Source: Morella rubra (taxonomy: Eukaryota > Streptophyta > Magnoliopsida > Fagales > Myricaceae). From it: DNA of 64,000 nucleotides. Below the pieces are notes generated by a model. It was not told where the DNA came from. It worked only from the letters and a program-made list of their open reading frames with translations, and made no database searches. Positions within the stretch are counted from its first letter, which is position 1. The number at the start of each line of letters is the position of its first letter. The position numbers and the translations under genes are program-made. Positions 39,513 through 51,839 of this stretch are shown here, in pieces. The stretch lies in assembly GCA_003952965.2 (NCBI GenBank), contig CM025855.1, forward strand, positions 33,371,014-33,435,013, written 5' to 3'.

Positions 39513-40370
39513 TCAGGAACTACGCAGTAAGTAACAAGTACAAGTCATGATGTACATTAAACACCCTATAACTCTTGCATAATCTAGCTGATCTACAGCT
39601 TTTCCAGTATTTGGAAAAAGTTTTACACTTTTATCAAAAGGTGTTGAAACCGGTTTACAATCCATATGATTAAACCATTTGAGAATTTTCTCAATATAAT
39701 GAGACTGGATCAGTGTGATACAATTAGTAGTTCTGATAATTCTAATTCCTAGAATCACATCACCAACACCCAAATCTTTCATGTCAAATGTTAATGATAA
39801 AAAATTTTTGGTGTCTAACACAGATGTCATATCAATTCCAAAAATTAACATATCATCCACATACAAACAAATAATAACACCTTGATTCCCATGAAACTTG
39901 CTACAAACACATTTATCAGATTCATGTACCCGATACCCATAAGCAATGACAGTCTCGTCAAATTTCTCATGCCACTTCTTAGGAGCTTGTATGAGACCAT
40001 ATAAAGAGTTCACAATACAAACACAATTATGAACATACCAGTCTTGTCCAGGAGCCAATAACCACCAACCAATCCCTCAGTGATCCCCCGCAAAATATCT
40101 CATCAATATCCCAACAAGCCATTTTCAATTCAAAAAAAAGCAGTTTTGAATCAATTTCAGAACAATTTCAAATGACTAATACCCCATGTTAATTGCGACA
40201 ATTACCAAATAACAGTCGACCACCAATAGACCAGACAACATGACAAAAATCCACGATACACAGACGACAAAAGAAGCACCATATGTATCAAAATAATCCA
40301 CGCTTCCTTTCTTTGAAACCCTAATGAAGCTACTAATCGTGTCTCTAAAACTATTGTTCAAAGTCTCCAT
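39513..40370 (-). pseudogene. Copia-type reverse transcriptase fragment
   Basis: The reading frame at 40058-39513 contains, in order, SLYGLIQAPKKWHEKFDE, YVDDMLIFG (the reverse transcriptase active-site YVDD), DMKDLGVGDVILGIRI, SHYIEKILKWFN and KPVSTPFDKSVKL: the typical C-terminal half of a Ty1/Copia reverse transcriptase. A further piece at about 40370-40176 has GSVDYFDTY, from the N-terminal part of the same domain, followed by unrelated residues. The domain is broken, no integrase, RNase H or gag was found, and the frame ends soon after the GCLMYIM motif. Decayed and non-functional. Confidence 0.85.
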
Positions 40371-41424
40371 CTGACTTTCAATTTTCTTTTCTGAAATCCA
40401 AACTTAACAGCCAATTGCGATCGTAAGACCCCCGGTGAGCACACGTCTACACCAACTATTACAAGCTTATATTTCCCATCCTAGATAAGAACTTCCATTT
40501 CCCCAAATCATCAGATCAAAGCTTCCCTAATACCAGAAAAAGCCAAGACATCCCTGACAGCAACTAATCATTCAGCCCTCATTACCATGTCACGGACAGT
40601 TCCCTAACCACACATGAGTAATTCAGCATTACTGATTACATATTAACCCCATCCCATGTAACCATTCAACCCAGAACGTATGAAATCTGTCCAAACATTT
40701 TTCATTTACCGTAATTCTATTCACTCAACAATATTTTAGGAGTATTGACATAAGCTTTCACCCATAAACCTATCCTAAAATTTAATCAATAGGATTCAGA
40801 CCTTCTTAATCACTCTTATGAAGACCTGACCACCTATGATAAGTGAACCTATTTTCAAAAGCCAACTTCATGCATCTCTCGGCCATTATATACTATTAAA
40901 CAACCCAATAACACAATCAAACCCATAGCTACCTTTCAGCCTCAACTTTTACAGACCACCCTGTCAACACCTAACTCCTGCCTCCATGTTGAGCGCGTAA
41001 AACCAAAAGAAAAAACTCGCCAATTCCCAATAACCTTTTCCTCAAATTTCCTGCATCTTTGGTTCAGGTAATACGGACTATGCTTTCAACCCCATATCTT
41101 GAAAAAAATTCAGCACTTTGCTTTTCCAATTTTTCCAATAATCCTCGACCTATGGACGTTACCTTTGAGAGTCTTATTAATGAATTCAAACCTTTAATCT
41201 AAACCTATACACACAAGACTGAAGCCTCCCAAACAGCATTCACCCACAAAACCCAAGGACATAACTAATCAAACCTCGAAACATCTCATCTGATTCCAAT
41301 TTACCACACTCACCAACCACCTGTCCAAAACATCTCTACCATTCCTATAACAGTGCCTAAACTACCGTCATTGTTGAGACCGAAAACAGTAACTATAACT
41401 ATCTCCTCCATCAACCCAATGGTC

Positions 41425-42424
41425 NNNNNNNNNNNNNNNNNNNNNNNNNNNNNNNNNNNNNNNNNNNNNNNNNNNNNNNNNNNNNNNNNNNNNNNNNNNN
41501 NNNNNNNNNNNNNNNNNNNNNNNNNNNNNNNNNNNNNNNNNNNNNNNNNNNNNNNNNNNNNNNNNNNNNNNNNNNNNNNNNNNNNNNNNNNNNNNNNNNN
41601 NNNNNNNNNNNNNNNNNNNNNNNNNNNNNNNNNNNNNNNNNNNNNNNNNNNNNNNNNNNNNNNNNNNNNNNNNNNNNNNNNNNNNNNNNNNNNNNNNNNN
41701 NNNNNNNNNNNNNNNNNNNNNNNNNNNNNNNNNNNNNNNNNNNNNNNNNNNNNNNNNNNNNNNNNNNNNNNNNNNNNNNNNNNNNNNNNNNNNNNNNNNN
41801 NNNNNNNNNNNNNNNNNNNNNNNNNNNNNNNNNNNNNNNNNNNNNNNNNNNNNNNNNNNNNNNNNNNNNNNNNNNNNNNNNNNNNNNNNNNNNNNNNNNN
41901 NNNNNNNNNNNNNNNNNNNNNNNNNNNNNNNNNNNNNNNNNNNNNNNNNNNNNNNNNNNNNNNNNNNNNNNNNNNNNNNNNNNNNNNNNNNNNNNNNNNN
42001 NNNNNNNNNNNNNNNNNNNNNNNNNNNNNNNNNNNNNNNNNNNNNNNNNNNNNNNNNNNNNNNNNNNNNNNNNNNNNNNNNNNNNNNNNNNNNNNNNNNN
42101 NNNNNNNNNNNNNNNNNNNNNNNNNNNNNNNNNNNNNNNNNNNNNNNNNNNNNNNNNNNNNNNNNNNNNNNNNNNNNNNNNNNNNNNNNNNNNNNNNNNN
42201 NNNNNNNNNNNNNNNNNNNNNNNNNNNNNNNNNNNNNNNNNNNNNNNNNNNNNNNNNNNNNNNNNNNNNNNNNNNNNNNNNNNNNNNNNNNNNNNNNNNN
42301 NNNNNNNNNNNNNNNNNNNNNNNNNNNNNNNNNNNNNNNNNNNNNNNNNNNNNNNNNNNNNNNNNNNNNNNNNNNNNNNNNNNNNNNNNNNNNNNNNNNN
42401 NNNNNNNNNNNNNNNNNNNNNNNN
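41425..42424. other. Assembly gap (1,000 N)
   Basis: Exactly 1,000 N, so the true length may be a placeholder. Open frames running through it are artefacts. Confidence 1.
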
Positions 42425-42430
42425 ACAAAT

Positions 42431-42600
42431 TGTATCAGAGCAGTTTTAGTAATCATCAATGTGGGTTTAATGAGCCTTGACATCTTGATTTAATAGAGAG
42501 AGATTGTGAAATCTCCAAATCTCACTTGGAGTGAAAGAAGAGAAATGAATAATAGATGATTAAATCCTACTTTGAGACCTTATTATAGGTTGAATTGAAC
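42431..42600. mobile_element. 3' part of a TRIM-like element at the edge of the gap
   Basis: Right after the gap there is TGTATCAGAGC (42431-42441, resembling a Met-tRNA primer-binding site). About 60 bases follow, then a purine tract (AGAGAGAGA), then TGTGAAATCTCC with CTCACTTGGAGTG from 42505, matching the right repeat of the element near 25489. The left repeat would lie in the gap. The right end is uncertain. Confidence 0.5.
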
Positions 42601-44929
42601 TTTATATTAGAGTTTTACTATAAAGTTATCATATATTGAAATTTTTGTGAATATTAAGGATTTATATACACCAAGAAACGACATGAATAAAAATCATTCA
42701 AAACATTAAAAAAAATTCTAAAAAATGTTCATATATGGGTTTAAAAAAAATAGCAGATTGAAATATCTGCACTTAAATAACTAAAAATATAATTTTAAAT
42801 GAGTATCAAACTCAACGCAAAGTGAAAAATCTGAGACTTATCTTATTCAATCAAGTCTTTTAGGTTCTAAAAGCTTTCATTTAACAAAATGAGAATTTGT
42901 CTGATCGGAAAAAAAACTCGAGATCAATTCACCTAAAAGCACCCTTTAATTATAAAGATCTTGCTACTTTACACCTTAATTATTATTTTTATTACATTAC
43001 ACCCAATAATCTTTGACTTTTTATTATTCCCCGACCCACCTCTTACTAAGCTTCTTCCTTCTTCGTAGTCTTTTGCCGCACTGTAGTTCTTAGAAAATTA
43101 TTGTTTGTTCTTTTTTCATTAAAGAAAAAAGAACGCACAAGAGACGAAACAGGAATCCTAGACTTCCGAAACCATAAGAACGAGGTTGACTGTTATAAGG
43201 TGGCAAAGGCAATAACTTAATATCTTTATCTCGCTTTGTCTGGCTTAGCTTATCGAAGAGTAGCTCTTTCGCCATAGCAGCTTAGGAGTGAAAGAAAACT
43301 CATGTTTTGTCCGCTATCCTCTTACCCATCACCTATTGATTTCATACATTTTACACCATTCATTTGTCAATTTAAACGGATAATAATGTTTTGATTAGTG
43401 AAATGATAATTTTATCTCCATAATTTTTTTTGACATTACACATTTTTATAGGATAACAATGTAATTATAGAGGCTGGAAAGTAAAATTTTAACTCAAGGT
43501 CCATAGTGTGAAGACCCATAAGTGGAGGATGCCAAGTATATTCATCCCTAAAAAAATAATTGAAATCCAATTAGAATTATAATGTGTTAATTCTTAAGGT
43601 GTCAACATGTTAAACGGGATCATAGAGAAATATTATTCAAGTGTTCCTATTTTTTTTAAAATAATTATCATGAGAATTCCGAAGAAAGTTGCGTCCAACT
43701 ATTTTAAGGCATGGTAAGTCACAGGAGTGTAAAAAAAATAGAAGAAACAGGAAAGAAATGAAAAAAGGTAAGAGGAAGTCAGAAAGTTCACCGACAAATT
43801 TGTAGGTCAAAAAATACGTTTTCAAAGTCGAATATGTTCGGCTAATGATTTTAAAAATATATTTTTTTAAAAAAATTTTTTTTTTCCAACAGATTTTTTT
43901 TTAAAAAAAAAAATTTCAATCTTCAATAAAATTTTATATTTAATCATTGGCTTCAATTTATGTTAAAAACAACATAAAAACCTATAAAAAATTCCTCTCA
44001 CAAAAACCATGTTTTTGTATCTAAACAAATTTTTTTACTTTTGCATTCTATAATAGAATATTTAAATTTCAAAAACTTTTTCTTTCCAACCATCATTTAT
44101 GTGAGCCTCACCATCCTCACAAACACCAACAAAACCATATCTCAAAAAATTATCTTAATCATTACACAAAAAATATTTTCAAAACAAACCAAACATGACC
44201 TTTTGAGGTTTCGTGTTCAAGAGCTCATGGATGCAAAATAGGATGTAATGATACGAAATGACGAGCACAGTAGTTGAGAATGTTTGGATGAGTATGTTGG
44301 GTTCTGACTTGAGGGGAAAGAAAAGTAAAAGGATATACACTTTGCCACAATACAACTCCACGCTACCCCCGATCTCATCCTCTGCCTTTGGGATTTGACC
44401 TCATTATATACATGCATCTGATTCCTGCTGTGCACGTACCCTTATCATGTAGCCACCGCATTTTTTCAGATATACTTGGAAGAATTAATGGTTTGAAGGC
44501 CCTTTAACGAGGGGTTGGTCATTGATGATGGGAAATGTACTCACCTCAATGTCTTTCGGTTCTCAAAAAGACCAAAAAAAAAGTAGAAAAATTTGGAGGA
44601 AATGTAGTCAGTCAGTTTAAGAAACTATGGGCCATTACAATGTTTTACATCTTTAATAGGTTCAAACAGGCACCGGCCCAAGGTTTACAGCCTGTTAGGT
44701 AAATTTCACTCCGGTTGGGCTTGCCAGGCTGAATTTCTCCTATAGGGTTTAACGGGTTCACCCTTCACAAACAAAAAATTGAAGAAGTTGGGGGTGAGCA
44801 AAGGACCAGCACCATAGAAACGACTGAACTGTGTATAAGCTCTTCCATCCACCATGAAACAGTGGCGGTCTTTCACTATTGCATAAGGTTACAAGATGTA
44901 CATGTAACTAACGAGTAAGCAAAATTAAT
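42601..44929. other. Intergenic DNA 3' of the potassium transporter
   Basis: AT-rich, no gene recognised. Contains the inverted copy (about 43845-44200) of the interspersed repeat at 29225-29545. The last few hundred bases should include the 3' untranslated region of the transporter. Confidence 0.45.
43845..44200 (-). repeat. Interspersed repeat, second copy (inverted)
   Basis: Reverse-orientation relative of 29225-29545, starting at about GGCTAATGATTTTAAAAA and ending at about AACATGACC. No coding capacity. The similarity is diverged and was judged by eye. Confidence 0.45.
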
Positions 44930-47900
44930 TCAAACATGGTAGACCATCCCCACCTCCAAAGTGGATGCATGTGGTAGACTGAATGCATAGGAGGTTGTCC
45001 TGCTGTTCCTACGGAGAAATTCATACCCATAGTTAATTACAAGCTTCTTCATCATGCTAGATCCTTGTTTTGCTTTCATGTATGAGTGGCCCAGTATGTA
45101 AGCTATCCCAGCTTCCCTAGCTTCCATCAGCTCCTCCAGCTCTTCCCTTGCACTTGTGTCTATCTTGGGACTCTCTGGCACAATAAACCTTACCTTTTTT
45201 CTTCGTTTAATCACTGGCGGCGACTTTATCTCTCTAAGTTCTGATGTGCCAACTGATGGTGAATTTATCTCTCTAAATTCTGATGTGCCTACTGACTCCA
45301 CATTGCTCACATCCTCCTCTCTCATTCGAATTCCTTCTGCATTGGTAGAACATGTCCCGACCACTGTCATTTTGTCTTCATCCTTTGCTAAATCTTCAAT
45401 TGTTCCATTGCATCCAACGTTCCCAAAGCGTATGAACTCTGCTATGCTACATACGAGATCCTTCTCAAACTCAATGTCATCCTTATGAATATCGCGATAT
45501 CCATATCGCACAATGCACCTGTAGAGCCGGTACTCTTTGGGGCCAATGTGGCCAACTAGAAACCGTTCCTCGGGTCTAACATATGGGACTGGGACACGTT
45601 TGATGCAGAGAAAAACGAGGACCTGATGGAAGGCAGGGAGGTTGGTGACAAAGTGGGAAAAGATTGCTGGGATTCCAGAGACAAGCTCAGTATGTACGAG
45701 GCCGATGCCACGGACTCGAACAATGCCTAGGCTGGGACCCAGGCTGAGTAGCCAGTTAATGGAGACCTTGTTTTGCAAGTCAAACTCATACTTCTTGAGC
45801 GTGCCATAGTGCCAAACATGCATGACAATCAGGAAGACAGCTGAAAGGGCAACAGGTACCCAGGCTCCTTCAGTAAACTTGATGAGAGAAGCTGAGAAGT
45901 AGAGAGCCTCAATTGTACCAAAAAAGACGATGAAGCAAATTGCAAGGAAGACACTCTGATGCCAGCATAGGACAATAATTAGAGACATTAAGCAGGTGGT
46001 CACCAACATGACGGTAATAACGGCTAAACCTGTTTCACACAAAGCATCAGTTCAAAGATTAGAGCTGAAGAGAGAGAGAAAAAAAAAAGGCGGGACTCAA
46101 CTCCTCTCCAAACAAAGCACAGTTGGTCCTTCAACTGAGAGGTAAGTACTACTATTGGATTGCAATTTTTGAAAAGTTTTTTTTTTTATAAGTATTATTG
46201 GATTGTAATTCTTGAAAAGTATCAATGAAAAACTCAGGATTCTTAATTTTAAATCCTGGCATGGTGAAATTTCATTTTCGTATAAGTTAATCATCGGGAC
46301 ACTTTTACTGGAAAAGCATCTACGTGGGTCCAACAACTTACTATTGTTTTCATACCTGATGCATTACCCATGCGCTTTGTGTCTCTAAAACCAATAGTAA
46401 CAGCCAAGCACAACAGCATCAAGATCCAGTTTATCTCAGGGATATAGATCTGACCATGGACTTTGGATGATGTGTGGACTATTTTCACTTTTGGGAAGCA
46501 ACCCAGAGCAGAGCATTGTTTAATGATCGAGAAAGTTCCAGTAATGATGGCCTGGCTTCCCACAACAGCAGCAAGTATGGCTATTACCAGAACAGGCCAC
46601 CTTAAGTTTTCTGCAATAAGCATGGAATATTTCTGATTAGCTGAGTACTTGCCTGTAATCCAAACTATATCACCTTCATGTAGAACAAGTCAAGGTACAT
46701 ACCAGGTACAGACACATAAAATCCAATCCGAAATGCCTTCTCGCTAAAATGATGCTGAGATAGATAGGCAGCCTGCCCCATATATGCAAGAATCAAAGCC
46801 GGATAAACCACGGATGTGAAAGCAATCTGCAGAAGTGTGAACATCTATTAGTAGCCCGAATACAAGAAAGGAGACCCTACTCATTTGTCAAAATTGAAGC
46901 TCACGCTCTTTATCTTTTCTCAAAGCCCCAAATTATACCACTAGTCCCAGGCAGAACCAAGAGGGCAATGCATTCAACTAAAAACATTAATTAGATATGA
47001 CGCTTGAGGACCACACTATATTGTAAACAAGGTATAATCTTATGTCATTTGAGACATTTATGTCCTCGAATTTGTAACATGAATACTTTCTTGGTAGAAG
47101 ATCTAACTGCATTTTCCTTGAATGGTTGAAACCACCATATTGCAAAAGAAACTTGTTAAGGGAGGCAAAAGGTACGTCAAGGCTGTTATGGTTGAATCTA
47201 ACAGTATTTCAGTAATTCATCAACATGAATGCTTACGCTCATAAATCAGAACCAAAATCAACACACACAAAAAACAGGGGGGCAGGGTGGCTGGAAGCCA
47301 GACTAATAAAAACCAACAACCATCACATCCCTTTCAAACTATTAGCTCACATTTTAAAGGAATCATGACCATCTAACTGAAACTTTGTCATGCTCCTTTC
47401 AGCAAGGAAAAGTTTAATGGAATCTTTAACATGAAGGTCTACAGCAATAAAACTAAATCCACCAGAAAAAGAAGAGACATCATCACCTATAGCTCTCTTA
47501 CATATCTCGATCAGATAAATATTTTAAGGTGCTAATGAAAGGGTCTGGATTGGGTCAAATTCCTAATACCGCAAAAGCTGAACCCAAAACCAGCAAAGGA
47601 ACCTATTTGGTTCAAAATCAAATTTTAACCTCAATTATGAAGATTGGTAAAGCAAATTATTGGTTAAACAGGTACCATGCTGACATCTAAATCTACAAAA
47701 TATATCCACAGTTGTTCTACAGTACAAGAGTGAATCAAGAGTAGCGTCATCACACGTGTTGACTAGTTGACCTGCATTGTCTTATAATTACACATGGGTT
47801 ACCAATATGCCCTGAGGTTATAGACCATCATATTTGGTTGTTGTTTTTGTGTGCGTGTTGTGGGGAGGTATACATAGTGAAAGGATGTGAACCTCACCTA

Positions 47901-50900
47901 TGAACCCTATAGGCCAGGTTTTTATTTCAGCCTGAAATTTTGAAAACTGTGCCTACTAATAATGAGATTAGGATGGAAAAAGGGTTTGATACTACAGTAC
48001 AAGGTCCTACCTTACTAATAATGCAAACTTTCCAATTGTTTAAATAATAACTCTTTTCAAGTTAATTTCGTAAAGAAACCTAGGTATAACCTATTAATTG
48101 TATAGTTAACTGATCTACCTTGATTGACAATTGTGAAAAGTGTCCAAGATCAGCAAACATGGCTTCCGAACCTGGAAATGTGAGGAAAAGGGAGGATATG
48201 CTATTTGGAATCTTTAACATGTCCAGCAATAAGTTGCTCTGATCAATCTAATTCTGGATTGGGTCAAATTCCTAATACCGCAAAAGCTGAACCCAAAACC
48301 AGCAAAGGAACCTATTTGGTTCAAAATCAAATTTTAACCTCAATTATGAAGATTGGTAAAGCAAATTATTGGTTAAACAGGTACCATGCTGACATCTAAA
48401 TCTACAAAATATATCCACAGTTGTTCTACAGTACAAGAGTGAATCAAGAGTAGCGTCATCACACGTGTTGACTAGTTGACCTGCATTGTCTTATAATTAC
48501 ACATGGGTTACCAATATGCCCTGAGGTTATAGACCATCATATTTGGTTGTTGTTTTTGTGTGCGTGTTGTGGGGAGGTATGCATAGTGAAAGGATGTGAA
48601 CCTCACCTATGAACCCTATAGGCCAGGTTTTTATTTCAGCCTGAAATTTTGAAAACTGTGCCTACTAATAATGAGATTAGGATGGAAAAAGGGTTTGATA
48701 CTACAGTACAAGGTCCTACCTTACTAATAATGCAAACTTTCCAATTGTTTAAATAATAACTCTTTTCAAGTTAATTTCGTAAAGAAACCTAGGTATAACC
48801 TATTAATTGTATAGTTAACTGATCTACCTTGATTGACAATTGTGAAAAGTGTCCAAGATCAGCAAACATGGCTTCCGAACCTGGAAATGTGAGGAATGTA
48901 TTAGGAAAACAGCCAAAAAGTTTGCTTGTAATGGCACTGGAATCAAAATGAACTATCACCTCACCTGTCATGCACAACAGAATTCCACCCAGGGACATCC
49001 AACCTCCTCTTTCAGTTTTCCTCAAGAATTGAAACATGTAATATGGAGAAAGTGCTCGAAAGACATGAGGATTCCACCGGAATATATTATATACACCAAT
49101 GGAACTAATGCAGAAAAGCCACATCAAAACTATGGGAGCAAACAAGAACCCAACCTTGTGGGTGCCATAATGTTGAAGGGCAAACAAACCGATCAGTATG
49201 ATGCATGTAACAGGAACTTCTATATCTGCAAAATTACCAAATCATCACGAGGAAAGACTAAGCGAGTGGCACGTCTTTTAGAGTAAAAGAAACAAAGAGT
49301 TGCAAAATTTAACTGCTGATGCAAGCGGTTCAGTAAAATATGTGGCCAAGTTAGAGACCAATAATGAAGCAGAACCTATTGGTTTTTATTGTAAGAAGCA
49401 ATGGTGGTCCATTCACCAATAAAGGGGTACCCTCTGTGGTTTTCGAACAAAAAATTTAAGTAGAATTGCATTCCTTGATATTCTAGTCTGAAATAGTTGT
49501 TATACAGGTGATGGTAATTACCAGTAGTTTGACAATACGAATTAGTCTTCTTATCAACTTCAACACTAGAAAGGGGACCACTATTAATTATCCAAGGTAT
49601 CTGCATCAACACTATCTTAAGGCTTCAATGACAAATTACACCAATAAGGTAAAATGTAAAGAATATATTATCCTATTTTACTGCTTTGACTTACTAAAAG
49701 TATATCAGTGATCCTATTACACCTAAACGAGAAGTAATGAACATTATAGTTGCAGAAATATTAAGACCAAATGCAGAAGTCTTGAGGAGTCCTGTTTTAG
49801 CCTGCCTCAAACCATTGTCATTGTGTTCAAACAAGTCGAGAAATTAGGAAATTCCAAATAAGTTGGCATACCAGCAAACAATAGGGTACTATCAAAATCA
49901 TTAAAACAAAGGTGTATCACCATGCAGTCCCCTTAGATTCTTATTAACTCTGCTTTATGCACAGGGAACTTACTGGCCCTACTCCTAGATTTCGCAGCAA
50001 CTTAAGCTCCACCTAACACCACACGAATAACCAATGTCAAGATAATCTGCCTGCCATAAGTGCCAATCCAACCAGACACCATATAAAAGCTAAAAGAAGC
50101 TGTCAACAAGACAAACCGAATACTTTCTCTCAACAATTTTTAGCCTGCAAGGACTAATTTCAGAAGCATGAAATTCTCTTGGGCACCTATTCTTCTCTAC
50201 ATTTAACAGGGACTATATCATTTTTTAAGTAAAACCAAAGATTTTTGGATTTTCAGTGTACTTCTCTTGTATCACAGGCTTCAAATTAAGTAGGATGAGT
50301 ATAGGAGTGTGGCGGAACATGGATAATATATGTTGTTGTCTTCCTAAAACTCCTTGTAAGCACCCTTAAGTTATCTCAGGGATGATTATGAAGACTACTT
50401 ATTATGCTTGAAGCTTGCCTTCTCACTATCGACTCAAAAAGTAACCTAAAAAAAAGAGGGGTCTAACCGTAAAATTGGAATACATTTCTCCAGTATTGCA
50501 ACTTGCCCCGATTGCTTTAAAAGAATGCAAACCATTTGAATCACACCAACGACCCAGCGCTTAAGAGATATTACGCCCCCCTCCCCCTCTTCCAAGAATT
50601 GAAGAGATGAGAAGAGAAGAGAAGAGAAAACTGTACTTTTGTATCATGCCAATCAGTTTACAATAATGGACATAGTTTTGCTGCATAAATTCACAAAATA
50701 GGCCGCGGGGACCACAATACAGTACTTAGCCATGAGAGGGTGGGTGGATTGCTAATTAGGAGCATAAATAAAAGTAATTCCCAGGAGACTGAAAAGAGAG
50801 AAAAAGAAGATGATGGCTGTGAAATAATTCCGCTTATCATAAGACCAGTAACATGTTCGCAAAATGGAAATTCTGACTCATATGCGCAACAGGTCAGCCT

Positions 50901-51839
50901 CAAAATCCTAAAATCAAACTAGATTTTGGAAAAGTTGGACGAAACAACGGGAACGCAATATTGACTAAGCTGCCATCCTATATGCAGATAAGGACGTCAA
51001 CACATAACTCATAATCAAGTGAAAAATCGAGACAAGGCGAGAATTTTACATTTGTGATGCTGCTGTGAAATCACAACTTCGAGGCCAGAAACCGCAGAGA
51101 AAACTGCACCAATGAAATCCAATCCAGTTAGCCACAAGCACCGAAATTTTCAGCTCCAAACCAAAAGCCAGAAGAACAAGCCCTCATAATTTACCAGAAA
51201 GAGCTGGTGTGAGCACACCGTCTCCAATCACCATGCAAGTACCAATCAAAGCCAGAACAAGCAGAAATCTTTGCAAAACCCTGTGCCTCTCCAACGTAGA
51301 CTTCAAGCTCGACCCAAGACCAGTATTCGGGGCTAAACCAATGCTGTCCTTCTTGTAATCCGAGATCTCCTCGTCTGCCACCTGGCAATTGGGCAGTGAG
51401 CTGACTCGGGCGTGTCGACACAGCAACGAGTACAGTGCAAACGTGCCTCCTTCGCCATTATCGTCGGCCTTGAGCACAATAAACACGTATTTGAGCAAAG
51501 GAACCAAAGTGAGGGTCCAGAACACAAAGGACAAAACGCCATAAATTTCTTCATTGGTTTCCGAGTGTTCGATATCCTCAGCGAATGCGCTTTTATATAC
51601 GTATAAAGGTGAAGTACTCAAATCTCCGTATACTACGCCAAGACTCTGATAAGCCAGAGTCAGCACTGTCTTCCAGGACTCTCTCTGCAGACTCTGCAAC
51701 AGAACCAACAAACTCGATTACAAAAACCGAATGGGGTTTCAGTAAAACTACCACAAAGAAAAAAAAAATTAATGCATGTTTTTGAATAATCCGAGCTGAC
51801 CTTAGCTTGGTTTTGATAAACGCCAGGTTCCAGATCCAT
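44930..51839 (-). CDS. HAK/KUP/KT potassium transporter, KUP6/KUP8-like
   Basis: Predicted multi-pass K+ carrier (probably H+-coupled) of plasma membrane or tonoplast. Exons: 51839-51801, 51684-51195, 51103-51050, 49225-48965, 48880-48828 (exon 5; identical copy at 48171-48119), 46826-46703, 46610-46356, 46029-44930. With one copy of exon 5 the frame is open for 791 residues, normal for the family. Motifs: [13 protein letters not shown] start, [13 protein letters not shown] at 29-41, [33 protein letters not shown] (exon 5, about 282-299), [16 protein letters not shown], and a C-terminus ending [13 protein letters not shown]. Exon 2 has tandem acceptors; the upstream one at 51693 would add Ser-Leu-Gln, and I prefer 51684 because relatives read K(R/K)ESW there. 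The closest relatives I know are Arabidopsis KUP6 and KUP8. Using both exon 5 copies breaks the frame. Confidence 0.92.
47544..48187. repeat. Direct duplication in the transporter gene, copy 1
   Basis: This 644-bp stretch matches 48253-48896 with a constant offset of 709 bases; I noticed a single base difference (GGTATACAT against GGTATGCAT). It includes a complete copy of exon 5 with its splice sites. The 48206-48252 spacer also resembles parts of 47419-47543, so the original unit may have been longer and then trimmed. Confidence 0.9.
48119..48171 (-). CDS. Second copy of exon 5 of the potassium transporter
   Basis: A 53-nt exon identical to 48880-48828, with the same acceptor (TTTCCAG) and donor (GTAGAT). 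It encodes the 17 residues beginning SEAMFADLG plus part of the preceding glycine codon. Because 53 is not a multiple of three, either copy alone keeps the frame, but both together shift it and meet a stop 12 codons into exon 6. Whether it is used instead of the other copy cannot be told from sequence. Confidence 0.8.
48253..48896. repeat. Direct duplication in the transporter gene, copy 2
   Basis: Partner of 47544-48187. Holds exon 5 at 48880-48828, the copy nearer to exon 4. Confidence 0.9.

Larger units (their letters stand above)
36050..41424 (-). mobile_element. Probable decayed retrotransposon region, strand-skewed
   Basis: For more than 5 kb the plus strand is rich in A and C and poor in G, with clear exceptions at 37.7-37.95 kb and 39.5-40.1 kb. 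The change of character is abrupt at about 36.05 kb, just after copy B ends, and the right side runs into the N gap. A Copia reverse transcriptase piece sits inside. Strand asymmetry of this length suggests a long retroelement on the minus strand, but I could not identify LTR ends or further domains. Confidence 0.4.

Noticed and set aside
41310..42483. Open frames of about 370 codons on both strands
   Set aside because: They are open only because they run through 1,000 N.
45156..45488. 110-codon plus-strand frame
   Set aside because: Antisense shadow of the last coding exon of the potassium transporter.
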